From Halopseudomonas maritima (GTDB lineage: Bacteria > Pseudomonadota > Gammaproteobacteria > Pseudomonadales > Pseudomonadaceae), in contig NZ_CP079801.1 of NCBI RefSeq assembly GCF_021545785.1, positions 434,001 through 498,000 on the forward strand: a stretch of DNA of 64,000 bases, given 5' to 3'. Below are positions 47,291 through 55,957 of this stretch, piece after piece. The notes beneath the pieces are model-generated. The model was not told the DNA's origin, made no database searches, and was given only the letters and a program-made list of their open reading frames with translations. Every line of letters starts with the position of its first letter. Positions within the stretch are counted from its first letter, which is position 1. Made by a program: the position numbers and the translations under genes.

Positions 47291-47944
47291 TTGATTCTCA
47301 ATCAATTCCAGTTTTATTGGACTTAATTCTTTATAGCATTGAAACTCAGCAGATGAAAACGCAGCAAAAAATGCCACCTGACCATAATCTGTATGGTTTG
47401 AGTATATTCTGGTATCAGAGCCAGAACTCTTTAGTAAGGCATCATATTTGGCGATTATATATGGATCTAACCAATCATCATCGACAGCAGCTTCCCACTT
47501 TATTTGCTTTCCATTAAAGTCAAACAGAACCCAAGCTTTGCCTTCTTCTATATCTACGTAGTCAGTAATATTAGAAAGATTGAGAGCCCTGTTGGTCATA
47601 AGCTCTAATCGTTCAATTATTTCAACGTAAGCTCCATGGTCCTCAACTCTTTCGTAATCACACATCCACAGGCTGTTACTAATTGGGCTATATGGCTCTC
47701 GCCCTATATCGGATGCTAGAGCTTCGATTAGTGGCTTGTATGGGTTTGATTCAATGGCGGCACGATCCTCCCATATAAATAAATCTTCCAAAGTAGCATC
47801 CGACCTCATAAGGATTCCACATTCCTTTACCTTGGAAAGCTGATCTTCAACTGTAATTTTCTTTTCTCCGAATGGCCACATATCCGCTCCATGAGAGAGT
47901 TGAGCAACAAGCAAACTTGATATAAATAATATGAGCAATTTCAC
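47285..47944 (-). CDS. Cassette gene: putative periplasmic protein
   Basis: 219 residues, starting at GTG 47944. The signal peptide is KLLILFISSLLVAQLSHGAD; the mature part has several acidic and aromatic patches and cysteines (CGILMR, MCDYERV, FQCYKEL). No family was recognised. The coding sequence is AT-rich relative to the window, and the gene is closed by an attC site. The GTG lies 10 bp from the previous attC, with no clear ribosome-binding site, as common for cassettes. Confidence 0.6.
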   Translation of the reverse strand: MKLLILFISSLLVAQLSHGADMWPFGEKKITVEDQLSKVKECGILMRSDATLEDLFIWEDRAAIESNPYKPLIEALASDIGREPYSPISNSLWMCDYERVEDHGAYVEIIERLELMTNRALNLSNITDYVDIEEGKAWVLFDFNGKQIKWEAAVDDDWLDPYIIAKYDALLKSSGSDTRIYSNHTDYGQVAFFAAFSSAEFQCYKELSPIKLELIENQT

Positions 47945-47951
47945 GATTAAA

Positions 47952-48006
47952 ATCTAACGCCCGAATCAGCTGGCGCGAAGCGCTCAGCTGTATTTGCTTG
48001 TTAGCT
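47952..48006 (-). repeat. Integron-type attC site, cassette A
   Basis: Read on the minus strand it runs from AGCTAAC to GTTAGAT (GTTRRRY). The stem CAGCTG-GCGC-GAA-GCGC-CAGCTG has a single unpaired base on one strand, the extrahelical base that sets the orientation of attC recombination. The stop TAA of the 165-residue gene is in the first core. Length 55 bp. Confidence 0.82.
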
Positions 48007-48498
48007 CGGCATTCTTAGAACACCACTTACCAGAGCAAGCAGCGCAGCTATTTGCACGACTAAGATGCTTAAGTAAAATATGTGTAACTTCTTGGCTGCG
48101 TTCATTTTTAGTGACTTGTGGCTTTGTTCGCGTATCGAGTGAGAAAGTTGAATCTCAGGCAGTGCTCCTTTTAATGAATCCTCTATCTTTTGCGCATGAT
48201 GGACTGCACCCTTCAGCAATTCATGATACCAGTAGCGATCCATCATGTAGAAAGCGAGCCAGGCAATGATTGATATCGCGATGAATATTGTTGCCGTAGG
48301 CAGTCTGTAGCATGAAAACTCGATAAACCCTGCGAACCGATATGCGATAGCGGCGGCGCCAAGCAGCACGCCGAGTATCGAAACAGCAAAGCTTCTGATT
48401 TTCAAGCACAGGTCATTGAAGTGCATCTGCACATCAATGACTTTTTCCCAGATCCCTATTTGAAGCTTAAGAATTTCGTTCTTTTCTTGTTCCGACAT
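48001..48498 (-). CDS. Cassette gene: small membrane protein
   Basis: 165 residues with three hydrophobic segments (FAVSILGVLLGAAAIAYRFA, LPTATIFIAISIIAWLAFYM, LHIFYLSILVVQIAALLALV) and a polar N-terminus (MSEQEKNEILKLQIGIWEKV). It resembles small membrane proteins often found in cassettes or phage-defence neighbourhoods, but no function was recognised. AAGGCG lies before the ATG. The coding sequence is AT-rich and the gene is closed by an attC site. Confidence 0.6.
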   Translation of the reverse strand: MSEQEKNEILKLQIGIWEKVIDVQMHFNDLCLKIRSFAVSILGVLLGAAAIAYRFAGFIEFSCYRLPTATIFIAISIIAWLAFYMMDRYWYHELLKGAVHHAQKIEDSLKGALPEIQLSHSIREQSHKSLKMNAAKKLHIFYLSILVVQIAALLALVSGVLRMPS

Positions 48499-48513
48499 TT
48501 TTCGCCTTCATAG

Positions 48514-48567
48514 CTAACAGCTGATTGGACCGAAGGCTTCATCATCGCATATCAGTGACTTCTTCAT
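48514..48567 (-). CDS. 17-residue open frame with strong ribosome-binding site, cut at the cassette edge
   Basis: AGGAGG lies 7 bp before an ATG coding MKKSLICDDEAFGPISC. The stop TAG is inside GTTAGCT, the presumed cassette boundary. Either this is the truncated start of a gene interrupted when cassette A was inserted, or a leader peptide. Such a strong site for so short a frame argues for the first. Confidence 0.4.
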   Translation of the reverse strand: MKKSLICDDEAFGPISC

Positions 48568-48721
48568 AACAACGCCTCCTTCCACACATCAGCATAAAAA
48601 TTAATAATAAAAACAGCCGCCTACCGCCATTCCATCAACCACGCACGTAATAACGCGACTTCCTCTTTTCGTGCTTTCAATAACCCTGTATGGCATGCCG
48701 CTCGACATACCATGTGGGCAT

Positions 48722-49603
48722 TTAAAGCGGCTGCACATTCACGATACCTCTGCATTTTGGATAGGTGCTGCAGCCCCAGAAGCTGTTGCCGGCGTTAATG
48801 CCTTTGCGCGCGGTGCGTTTGATCATGCTGCTGTGGCATAGCGGGCAGGTTGGGTCTTTTGCGGGCTGGAGGGTTGCTGCGGTGGGTGTGCTGGATGATG
48901 TGCTGGTGACCGGGGTAATGGGGGCGCTTGGTTGGGCGCGGAGCATCAGGCGTTTGAGGCCGGCGCCGTCGATCAGCTGGATATTGCGGCCCTGGGCGAA
49001 GCTTTTTGCCTCTTGGGTGAACTGGCCTGAAGTGACCACATAACCACCCGCGGCGCCCTCGGCGGCCATGACGCCGAAGAACTCGCGCACCACCGGTACG
49101 CCGACCTTGAGCGAGCGCCAGTGTTTGCATTGCACCAGGTACTTCTCGTTGTTTTTGCGAAGGATCAGGTCTACACCGCCGTCGGCGCCCTGCCCGCCGG
49201 TTTCGCTAATGCTGTATCCCTTGCGACGGAAGGCTTCGCCAATGAGTTGTTCAAACTGCTGCCAGCTGAGGCCGTCGATCGCTTTACCGGGTTGGGTGGC
49301 GGCGGTGACGCTACCGAGCAACTGCTTGCGTTTGTTTCGCGCGATAACCGAGCCAATGGCGCCCAGGCCGCAGGCAATGGGGATGAGGTATTGGCCAAAC
49401 AGGGCAAAGGTGCGCCAGAGCTGCGCGGTGAGAATGCCGCCCATATCGCCCGATTTGAGGGCCGCAGGCGGGGTAACCGGTGTAGTGGCGATGGGGTGCA
49501 ATATAAGCCAGCTGACCAGACCAATGGCCAAGCTGGCCCACCAGGGCAGACGTGACAGTACAACGATCAGGTCTTCAAATGCAGAGGTCCGTCTGCGTGC
49601 CAT
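48722..49603 (-). CDS. Mrr-like restriction endonuclease with topoisomerase-type zinc ribbon
   Basis: 293 residues. Two membrane helices (about 20-37 and 67-87) come first. The Mrr_cat nuclease domain follows (LSWQQFEQLIGEAFRRKGY; GADGGVDLIL; QCKHW with the QxK catalytic lysine). The C-terminus has a C4 zinc finger of the topoisomerase type (CPLCHSSM and CSTYPKC). Proteins of this layout are membrane-anchored nucleases of unknown cut specificity, sometimes linked to modified or foreign DNA restriction. Confidence 0.85.
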   Translation of the reverse strand: MARRRTSAFEDLIVVLSRLPWWASLAIGLVSWLILHPIATTPVTPPAALKSGDMGGILTAQLWRTFALFGQYLIPIACGLGAIGSVIARNKRKQLLGSVTAATQPGKAIDGLSWQQFEQLIGEAFRRKGYSISETGGQGADGGVDLILRKNNEKYLVQCKHWRSLKVGVPVVREFFGVMAAEGAAGGYVVTSGQFTQEAKSFAQGRNIQLIDGAGLKRLMLRAQPSAPITPVTSTSSSTPTAATLQPAKDPTCPLCHSSMIKRTARKGINAGNSFWGCSTYPKCRGIVNVQPL

Positions 49604-49801
49604 CCTTTGGCTCCTTCAACTGGCTTGGTGCCATTAAAGCCCTATCCTGGTACGCGGTAAAGTGGCTTTTAGTCTGCCCCGCCCTGCGCTGCCGCCTGTG
49701 TTAGCGTGCACCTGTTAAGCTTCGCTAAATGTCTGGTCTCGCTATCCGTCCGGCAGATGGCCTGCCATGGCGACGGGCTCGGGCCGCCGACCTAGCGCCG
49801 G

Positions 49802-49894
49802 TTACGGATAACCACGCTCAGCCAGGGCAGCAAGCAACGCTGACTTGCCACCGCCAGGGCCGCGGGAGAGCACAAAGCGGTTTGCCACCGGCAT
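49802..49894 (-). pseudogene. Remnant of a predicted ATPase (AAA_28-like)
   Basis: Thirty codons read MPVANRFVLSRGPGGGKSAL and then LAALAERGYP before a stop. The P-loop GPGGGKS and the GY ending match the first 30 residues of AAA_28-type ATPases, which are normally about 180 residues. Nothing of the remainder was found downstream. A decayed or truncated gene. Confidence 0.55.
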
Positions 49895-50015
49895 GACATA
49901 CGCCGCCGCGCTTAGCGCAGCGGCGGCGGAACCTGAGCGGCTGAAGGGCTGGCCCAGCGGGGCGGTGCAGTGATCGCACGCGCTCTCCAGCAACCATTCG
50001 GCTCCTGCACGGCGC

Positions 50016-50375
50016 TCAGATGGTGTTATCGAGTTGGATGGCTTTCTCGGGCACACGCCAGAGGCGTACACCGTCGACGACCATGGTCCAGTCGCCTTCT
50101 ACCTCGTGGGGCGGCTCGCTAACCTCAAAGCGTGTGGTCAAAAACAGCAAACCGACAATAAAGTCGTCGCCCTCAAAGCCCTGCATGGGCCCATTGATGG
50201 AGGTGGTGCCGCCGCTTTTAAGCCGCTCATAGGCAACGCTGCCGTCCGCCAGAATCAGCAGGCTCATCTCCTTGCTGCGCCATTGGCCTACGTAGTCCAG
50301 CCGGTTCTCCGGTAGCGGTTCAGCGCAGCCAGCCAGCAGCACGGCCATGGCGATCACCAGCAGCCAGTTTTTCAT
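50016..50375 (-). CDS. Small putative lipoprotein
   Basis: 119 residues with signal and lipobox (LLVIAMAVLLAGCAEP). The mature part is beta-rich (YVGQWRSKEMSLLILADGSV) like lipocalin-type or META-type lipoproteins; no family is certain. GGAG precedes ATG 50375; a GTG one codon earlier is an alternative. Confidence 0.6.
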   Translation of the reverse strand: MKNWLLVIAMAVLLAGCAEPLPENRLDYVGQWRSKEMSLLILADGSVAYERLKSGGTTSINGPMQGFEGDDFIVGLLFLTTRFEVSEPPHEVEGDWTMVVDGVRLWRVPEKAIQLDNTI

Positions 50376-50410
50376 CACGATTCTCCGTTGCGTTCAGGGC
50401 AGCGGGCAGA

Positions 50411-50782
50411 TTACCGATTTGCTGGCGTGCGTGCCTGCGACCAGACCGCAAATTCGTTACCGCTTGGCTCGCAGAAGTGAAACCGGCAGCCGCCGGGAAA
50501 GTCGAAAATCGGCTTGACGATATCGCCGCCACACTCCTCCACCTTGTTAAGCGTTGCAGCGATGTCAGCGCTGTAGAACACCAGCAGCGCGCCGCCGTTG
50601 TCTGTCCGGTTGCAGGTGTCCGCCGTGAAGAAGCCGCCGTCCAGTCCCTCACCGGAAAACGCCGTGTAGTCCGGGCCGTAATCGACAAAGGTCCAGCCAA
50701 AAGCAGCGGTAAAGAAGGCTTTGGTGGCGGCCAGGTCCTTTGCGCCCAGCTCGACGTAGTTCAGTTTTTCATGCTGATGCAT
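50411..50782 (-). CDS. VOC (glyoxalase/bleomycin resistance-like) family protein
   Basis: 123 residues, a single VOC module pair. Typical stretches are KLNYVELGAKDLAATKAFFT with FGWTF, FYSADIAATLNKVEECGG and FCEPSGNEFAVW. The last Glu and early positions fit metal-binding sites. The substrate is unknown. ATG 50782 follows GGAGAG; a longer frame to 50842 adds 20 residues with no match. Confidence 0.82.
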   Translation of the reverse strand: MHQHEKLNYVELGAKDLAATKAFFTAAFGWTFVDYGPDYTAFSGEGLDGGFFTADTCNRTDNGGALLVFYSADIAATLNKVEECGGDIVKPIFDFPGGCRFHFCEPSGNEFAVWSQARTPANR

Positions 50783-50873
50783 CGCGTCTCTCCTGCTACG
50801 AGATTGCGCGCCGCCGGGCGAGGCGGTGTGGTGGTTGGACAAGTCTAGTCAGCATAGAACGCGCCCTGGACGG

Positions 50874-51569
50874 CTAGTCTCGGCGCGCGCTCCAGGCGCG
50901 GATCATGCCGGCCTGAAAGAACGGAATCGGCGCGGTAAAGCCGGCCTGCCGGATCATCGCCTCAAGGTTGTCGGCCGGTAGCACGGCAACGTCACGATGA
51001 TAGGCCTGCTCCATCCGCGCCACCACCTGCGGCGTGACGGGTTCAGCGGACAAGACCTGTGCCCAGAGCGTCATTAGCCGGGCTTGCTGTTGCGGATCGG
51101 CGCGGGCGGTCAGGTCAGAGCTGGCGAGAATACCGTCCGGCTTGAGGCGGGCGGCAATTTCCTTGAAAAACCCGATACGTGCCCTTGGGTCAAGGATGAA
51201 CTGTGAGACGAGAAAGCTGGTAGCAGCATCAAACTCAGTCTCTTTTGGCAGGCTGTCCAGGTAGCCGGTATGAAAATGACAACGCTCGGCAACGCCTTGG
51301 GCTGCGGCGTTGCGGCGGCACTCCTGCATCATGGCGCTTGAGGGTTCAACCGCGGTGAAGCGCCATTTCGGGTGGCGCGCGGCCAGATACAGCAACTCCT
51401 GCCCGGTGCCGGCGCCGACACACAGCAGGTGCGCGTTCTCGGGCAGCTCGCCGAGCACGGACTCCAGCAGAAAATGCAGGCAGTCGCGGATGGGCGCCTG
51501 CCGCGCCCACTGCTGGTCGTAGCCTGCGGCTTGCTGATCAAAGAGTGCTTCCAGCTCCTTGCTGTTCAT
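50874..51569 (-). CDS. Class I SAM-dependent methyltransferase
   Basis: 231 residues. The SAM motif is HLLCVGAGTGQELLYLA, with the acidic AVEPSSAMM and the later FDAATSFLVSQFI. It is similar in layout to ubiquinone/menaquinone-type or small-molecule methyltransferases; substrate not assigned. It is on the same strand as the VOC gene. Confidence 0.82.
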   Translation of the reverse strand: MNSKELEALFDQQAAGYDQQWARQAPIRDCLHFLLESVLGELPENAHLLCVGAGTGQELLYLAARHPKWRFTAVEPSSAMMQECRRNAAAQGVAERCHFHTGYLDSLPKETEFDAATSFLVSQFILDPRARIGFFKEIAARLKPDGILASSDLTARADPQQQARLMTLWAQVLSAEPVTPQVVARMEQAYHRDVAVLPADNLEAMIRQAGFTAPIPFFQAGMIRAWSARRD

Positions 51570-51614
51570 TGGGCGGCCTCAGGAATTGTCATTCCCTCCA
51601 CCATAGCGCAGCTG

Positions 51615-53615
51615 TCAAGCCACCCTGAAGCCCTGCGCCAGCGCCTGCAGCTCGCCCGCCAGTTGCGCCTGGCTGTCGGTTACCTGAGAAATTTCCCGCG
51701 AGCCGTTGAGGGTTTGCAGGGAGGTTTCGCGCACCGACGTCATGCTGCGAGAAATATCCCGCGTTACGGCAACCTGCTGTTCGGCGGCGGAGGCAATCTG
51801 CGAGGCCATGCCGGAGATGCGGTCAACGTCCTGCAGAATGGCGGCCAGGGTGTCTTCGAGTTTTTCGGCTTCATCGGCGCTGAGGTTGGCCAGCTTGTGG
51901 CTGTCGGTCACGGCGCCACGCACGCTGTCGGTGATATCGCGGAAGCCGCTGATCATGCTTTCAATCTCGACGGTAGAGTCGTGGGTCTGGCGCGCCAGGT
52001 TGCGCACCTCATCGGCCACCACGGCAAAACCGCGTCCGTGCTCTCCTGCCCTGGCCGCCTCGATGGCCGCGTTGAGCGCCAGCAGATTGGTCTGGTCGGC
52101 CACCGCCTTGATCACGTCTATTACTCGAGCGATGGACTCACTGCTGGTTTGCAGGCGTTCCATCTGGTCGTTGACCTGCTCGATGGAACCCGCCAGATGA
52201 CGAATGCGGGCAACACTCTGCTGCACCACCTGCCGCCCGGCTTCATTGCGCGCCGAGGCATCTTGCGCCGCTTCTGCCACCTGCTGGGTGTTGCGCGAGA
52301 TTTCTTCCGAGGTGCTGGACATCTCCTCAGCTGCCGCGGCCACCTGATCAACCAGCGCCTGTTGTTGGCCTACCTGATCGGCGTTCTGGCTGGCGGTGGC
52401 GCGGGTCTGCTCCGAGGCCGAGGCCAGGCGCACGCTGGTCTCGTCGATCTGGCTCAGGGCACCGGAAAAGGTGTCGATCAATCCATTCAGCGCGCTGCCG
52501 ATCAGCCCCATCTCGTCTTGGGAGCACACCCGCGTGCGCACAGACAGGTCCTTGCGCTCCATGATGTGCCGAAAATCACCCAACAGCTGATTCACCTGGC
52601 CGGAGACGCCCATGATGATCAGCAGCGCCAGCAACAGCACCGCGCCCATCACCACACAGCCGATGATCGCGGCTTGCCGCAACTGCGCCCGGGCCACAGC
52701 GAGGACTTTGTCTGTGCCCCTTTCCATGTCTGCCGCCAGTTGCTGCTTGAGCTGATACACGCCGGCTACGGCGTCACTGGCGCTATCAAACCATTCGATA
52801 TTTGCCATACCAAGAAAGCCGTACTCAGACCCGATCAAGCGCTCGCGCAGCGCATTGAACGCCACGCTTTCCGGTTGCTGCCGCAACGCTTCAAGCTGAC
52901 CCTGCATGCCAGGCCCCACCAGATCAGCCGCTACATCCAGCAACGCCCGACTGCTTGCCTGCGCGCCGCTCACCTCGCTGGCCAGTGCGAGCGACACGCT
53001 GCCATCGCTGAGCACTTGCGCGCCAGCAGCCATCTCACGTGCGCCCCATTCGGTTGCTTTGCTCAGCGCCAGGAAGGCACCCATCATGCGCGTCAGGCGC
53101 GGCTCATTGGCACGCAGCAGAATCTCGGGCATCAGGTCGATCAAACGCGCTACCGCATCGCTGTAGGTCTGATAGGCCAAATCAGCCGCAACGTCTTCAC
53201 GCATGATGCGTTCACGCAGCGGCGCCAGCACGTCAAGTGCCTCGTTAATCTGCGCCAAGCCGGCGGCTACTGCGGCGCGATCATTGCCTTCCAGTGCCTC
53301 AATGCCAGAGCGCAATCCAGCCAAACTGGCGTCAGTCGCAGTGCGCTGCGCTTCAAGACGCTCCACCACACGCCCATCAGCGCCGCCAGTGGCGATAAAC
53401 AGCGCCGTCAGGCCGCGCTCTTTCTGCAGGTTCTCGAGCGCCGGGTCGGCGGCGAGCGCCAGCTCGAACAAGGCGCGAGCCGACTCGGTGCTTTGCAGGT
53501 GGGTATAGCGATCCAGAACCGTGGAGCCAGAGAAATACAGCGTGCCCGCCAACGCCGGCAGGATGAGCAGCAGCAGCTTGCCGCGCATGGAGGTGTTACG
53601 AAGCATCGACAACAT
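51615..53615 (-). CDS. Methyl-accepting chemotaxis protein with nitrate/nitrite-sensing (NIT) domain
   Basis: 666 residues. N-terminal helix (about 12-30), a periplasmic all-helical NIT-type domain (LENLQKERGLTALFIATGG, about 45-290), a second membrane helix (IIGCVVMGAVLLLALLIIMG), a HAMP domain, and a cytoplasmic signalling hairpin with the conserved tip region NLLALNAAIEAARAGEHGRG. It signals to CheA. The ligand may be nitrate/nitrite or another small anion, inferred from domain type only. Confidence 0.88.
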   Translation of the reverse strand: MLSMLRNTSMRGKLLLLILPALAGTLYFSGSTVLDRYTHLQSTESARALFELALAADPALENLQKERGLTALFIATGGADGRVVERLEAQRTATDASLAGLRSGIEALEGNDRAAVAAGLAQINEALDVLAPLRERIMREDVAADLAYQTYSDAVARLIDLMPEILLRANEPRLTRMMGAFLALSKATEWGAREMAAGAQVLSDGSVSLALASEVSGAQASSRALLDVAADLVGPGMQGQLEALRQQPESVAFNALRERLIGSEYGFLGMANIEWFDSASDAVAGVYQLKQQLAADMERGTDKVLAVARAQLRQAAIIGCVVMGAVLLLALLIIMGVSGQVNQLLGDFRHIMERKDLSVRTRVCSQDEMGLIGSALNGLIDTFSGALSQIDETSVRLASASEQTRATASQNADQVGQQQALVDQVAAAAEEMSSTSEEISRNTQQVAEAAQDASARNEAGRQVVQQSVARIRHLAGSIEQVNDQMERLQTSSESIARVIDVIKAVADQTNLLALNAAIEAARAGEHGRGFAVVADEVRNLARQTHDSTVEIESMISGFRDITDSVRGAVTDSHKLANLSADEAEKLEDTLAAILQDVDRISGMASQIASAAEQQVAVTRDISRSMTSVRETSLQTLNGSREISQVTDSQAQLAGELQALAQGFRVA

Positions 53616-53781
53616 GGTGACAGACCCTGAGAAAACCTGACTGATTGGACAGGTGCCTCAGCAAGAAGAGTGCCATCACTTTGCCGCGCAGCTATGCGGT
53701 CTGTGCGGGCCACGCGAGCAGGTGGCGCACCAGTTCAGGGCTGGTATGCCACATAACGAACCAGAACACAGGGCTGGCCCG

Positions 53782-54414
53782 TCAGGCCTTGTGAGCGCCC
53801 ATGGCCTTAGCCAACGCCGCCTGGCCGCCGCGTGCCAACCCCTCGGCGGCACCGGCAACATCCTCTGGCGACTTGTTCTGGCTCAGTTTGGACTTGCCCG
53901 CCAACCTATCTATCTCGATCTCTATGCCGACAATGGCTGCCAGCATCTGGCTGATGTATTCGCGGCTTGAGTCGGTCATTTTCCAGGGGCGCTGCTGGCC
54001 GCTGGCAACCTCGTGTTCCCGGGTCAGGCGTGCCACCAGGCCACGCACAAAGCGTTCGTCGTCGCGCAACCGAATGCGGCCATGGGCATGCACCACCTGA
54101 TAATTCCAGGTGGGCACCTGCCGGTGAGCCTCATGCTTGCTCGGATACCAGTTGGGAGAGATATAACCCTGCGCGCCCTGAAAGATCACCAGCACCGGCA
54201 TGCCATCAACAATCTGCCCAACCAGCGGGTTGGCGCGGGCCAAATGTGCCTGCAGCGTGCCCTGCGCCCCCTGCTCGGGCAGCAGTTCAAAGGGCACATG
54301 ATTGGCATCCAGCCCATCGGGCCCGCTGGTGACCAGGGCGCCCAGCGGGTTAGCGGCGATAAGGGCGTGCAGCTCACTGCTGTTGTTTTCGGCAAAGTGC
54401 TCAGGCAGGTACAT
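53782..54414 (-). CDS. PaiB-like FMN-binding protein
   Basis: 210 residues of the FMN-binding negative transcriptional regulator family (Bacillus PaiB). Signatures are MYLPEHFAENNSSELHALI, GLDANHVPFELLP, GYISPNWYPSK and VPTWNYQVVHAHG. The flavin fold is clear, while a DNA-binding role is not established outside Bacillus. A single gene. Confidence 0.85.
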   Translation of the reverse strand: MYLPEHFAENNSSELHALIAANPLGALVTSGPDGLDANHVPFELLPEQGAQGTLQAHLARANPLVGQIVDGMPVLVIFQGAQGYISPNWYPSKHEAHRQVPTWNYQVVHAHGRIRLRDDERFVRGLVARLTREHEVASGQQRPWKMTDSSREYISQMLAAIVGIEIEIDRLAGKSKLSQNKSPEDVAGAAEGLARGGQAALAKAMGAHKA

Positions 54415-54633
54415 GGACTAGTCTCAGAGGGCGAACGTCTGCTCGAGATAATACACCCCAACGCCAACAACAACCGGAACAGCTAGCGTGCAACAGTTTA
54501 CCCCGGCCGGCATAGCTGCGTGGTTTGGGTCAGCACCTATCTGGCAAAATCAGCCTCGCCTAGGTAAAGTCGACAGCCCCCTCGCCGCGCTTTAGCCCAA
54601 GCGCAGCCCTCCCCCAGCTCATCAGGAGAGTCC

Positions 54634-55212
54634 ATGCGTCTGTGTGTTTTCTGTGGTTCCGCCCCCGGTAACCAACCCGACTATCTTGCCGCCGCCCAAC
54701 AGCTCGGTACTGCGCTCGCCAACGCCGGCATTGGGCTGGTGTACGGTGGAGCCCAGGTTGGCCTGATGGGCGCGGTGGCGGACGCGGCGCTGGCCGCTGG
54801 TGGCGAGGTGATTGGCGTCATTCCGCGTCACCTGGTTGAGCGCGAGCTAGCCCACGAAGGCCTGAGCACCCTGCACGAAGTCGGCTCCATGCACGAACGC
54901 AAGGCGAAGATGGCCGACCTGTCTGACGGTTTTATCGCCCTGCCCGGCGGCGTCGGCACCTTTGAAGAGTTGTTTGAAGTCTGGACCTGGGGCCAACTTG
55001 GCCACCACCAGAAACCCTGCGCCCTGTTCAACGCCGTGGGCTACTACGACAAGCTGATCGCCTTCCTCGATCATGCCGTCAACGAGGGCTTTATGCGCCA
55101 GCCCTACCGCGACATGCTGATTGTCGACAACCACGTCGACACCCTGCTCGACAAGGTCAAAGCCTACACACCGCCCAGCGTTGCCAAGTGGGTCAAGACC
55201 GGAGAGCGCTGA
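54634..55212 (+). CDS. LOG family protein (cytokinin riboside 5'-monophosphate phosphoribohydrolase type)
   Basis: 192 residues. It has the nucleotide-binding start CVFCGSAPGNQPDYLAAA, GLVYGGAQVGLMGAVADAAL, the Arg region MHERKAKM, and the hallmark PGGVGTFEELFE. LOG proteins cleave nucleoside 5'-monophosphates to base and ribose 5-phosphate. AGGAGA precedes the ATG. Confidence 0.92.
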   Translation: MRLCVFCGSAPGNQPDYLAAAQQLGTALANAGIGLVYGGAQVGLMGAVADAALAAGGEVIGVIPRHLVERELAHEGLSTLHEVGSMHERKAKMADLSDGFIALPGGVGTFEELFEVWTWGQLGHHQKPCALFNAVGYYDKLIAFLDHAVNEGFMRQPYRDMLIVDNHVDTLLDKVKAYTPPSVAKWVKTGER

Positions 55213-55235
55213 GGGTAAAACGGCTGCCTGCTGAA

Positions 55236-55529
55236 TTAGCCGGCCACACCGGCTGACAACTGCTGCAGGCGGCCGTAACCGACGCGCGTCAGCAGCAGCA
55301 GGTTAACGGTTGTCGCATAAACCTGCTGAGACTCCTTCAGCTGCGCGATCAGCTCGGCGTGCTTGTCTGCTGGCAGGTAAAAATAATCCACGCCCTCGCG
55401 CAGCTGTGATTCGCAACGTCGAAACGCCTTGAAGGCGGTGCCTTTGGGCGCTGCGTTGAGTAGGTCGAGCTGGCGTAGGCTCAGGGTATCAACACCAGCA
55501 TAAAAAATGGGGGTCATCGGAGTGGGCAT
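55236..55529 (-). CDS. Hypothetical protein, possibly DNA-binding
   Basis: 97 residues, with LSLRQLDLLNAAPKGTAFKA and REGVDYFYLPADKHAELIAQ. The pattern (short helix-turn-helix, then a beta-hairpin with YFYL) resembles a small phage antirepressor-type N-terminal domain, but this is a guess. ATG 55529 is preferred over a TTG at 55535. Confidence 0.5.
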   Translation of the reverse strand: MPTPMTPIFYAGVDTLSLRQLDLLNAAPKGTAFKAFRRCESQLREGVDYFYLPADKHAELIAQLKESQQVYATTVNLLLLTRVGYGRLQQLSAGVAG

Positions 55530-55740
55530 CGGCAATCGTGCGTCTGAGGGCTAAAAACAGGCTGAGTATACGTGCGTTTGCCATTGCTCACCTGCGTTGC
55601 TTTGGCGATGAGTGCCCGTTGCGGATCTCAACGGAGTTGCAGTTCAGCCGCCAGTCAGCCAAAAAGCCGCGGCCCGATCAGCTCAGTACAGTTGCACTCG
55701 GCTATACTGCCGGCCCTTTACCTCTGAGCCCGAGCACGCC

Positions 55741-55926
55741 ATGACCGATCAGCCTGATTCCACGCCCGACGCGCCTGCCAGCCGCAGCCTTGGCGCTCTG
55801 TTTTCGGCCGCCGCCAACACCACTAAACAGGGCGCTGCGCCCCAGCCTGGCAAGGGGGTGGATCGGCATGCCAAACGCGTCCACATGCCGCCGCGCGGGA
55901 CTCGCCGCTCGATGGGCAAGCGCTGA
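55741..55926 (+). CDS. Small basic protein, unknown
   Basis: 61 residues, Ala/Pro/Arg-rich, with a strongly basic C-terminus (HAKRVHMPPRGTRRSMGKR). It starts at ATG 55741 after TGAGCCCGAGC, a weak site. It is convergent with kinB, 31 bp apart. The basic tail suggests nucleic-acid binding, which is not provable from sequence. Confidence 0.45.
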   Translation: MTDQPDSTPDAPASRSLGALFSAAANTTKQGAAPQPGKGVDRHAKRVHMPPRGTRRSMGKR

Positions 55927-55957
55927 ACAGGTCACCTACCCACCGGCCGCTTGCCGC

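Noticed and set aside
51372..53630. 752-codon open frame antisense to the chemoreceptor and methyltransferase
   Set aside because: It spans two well-supported genes on the other strand and has the His/Arg/Gln-rich composition of a shadow.
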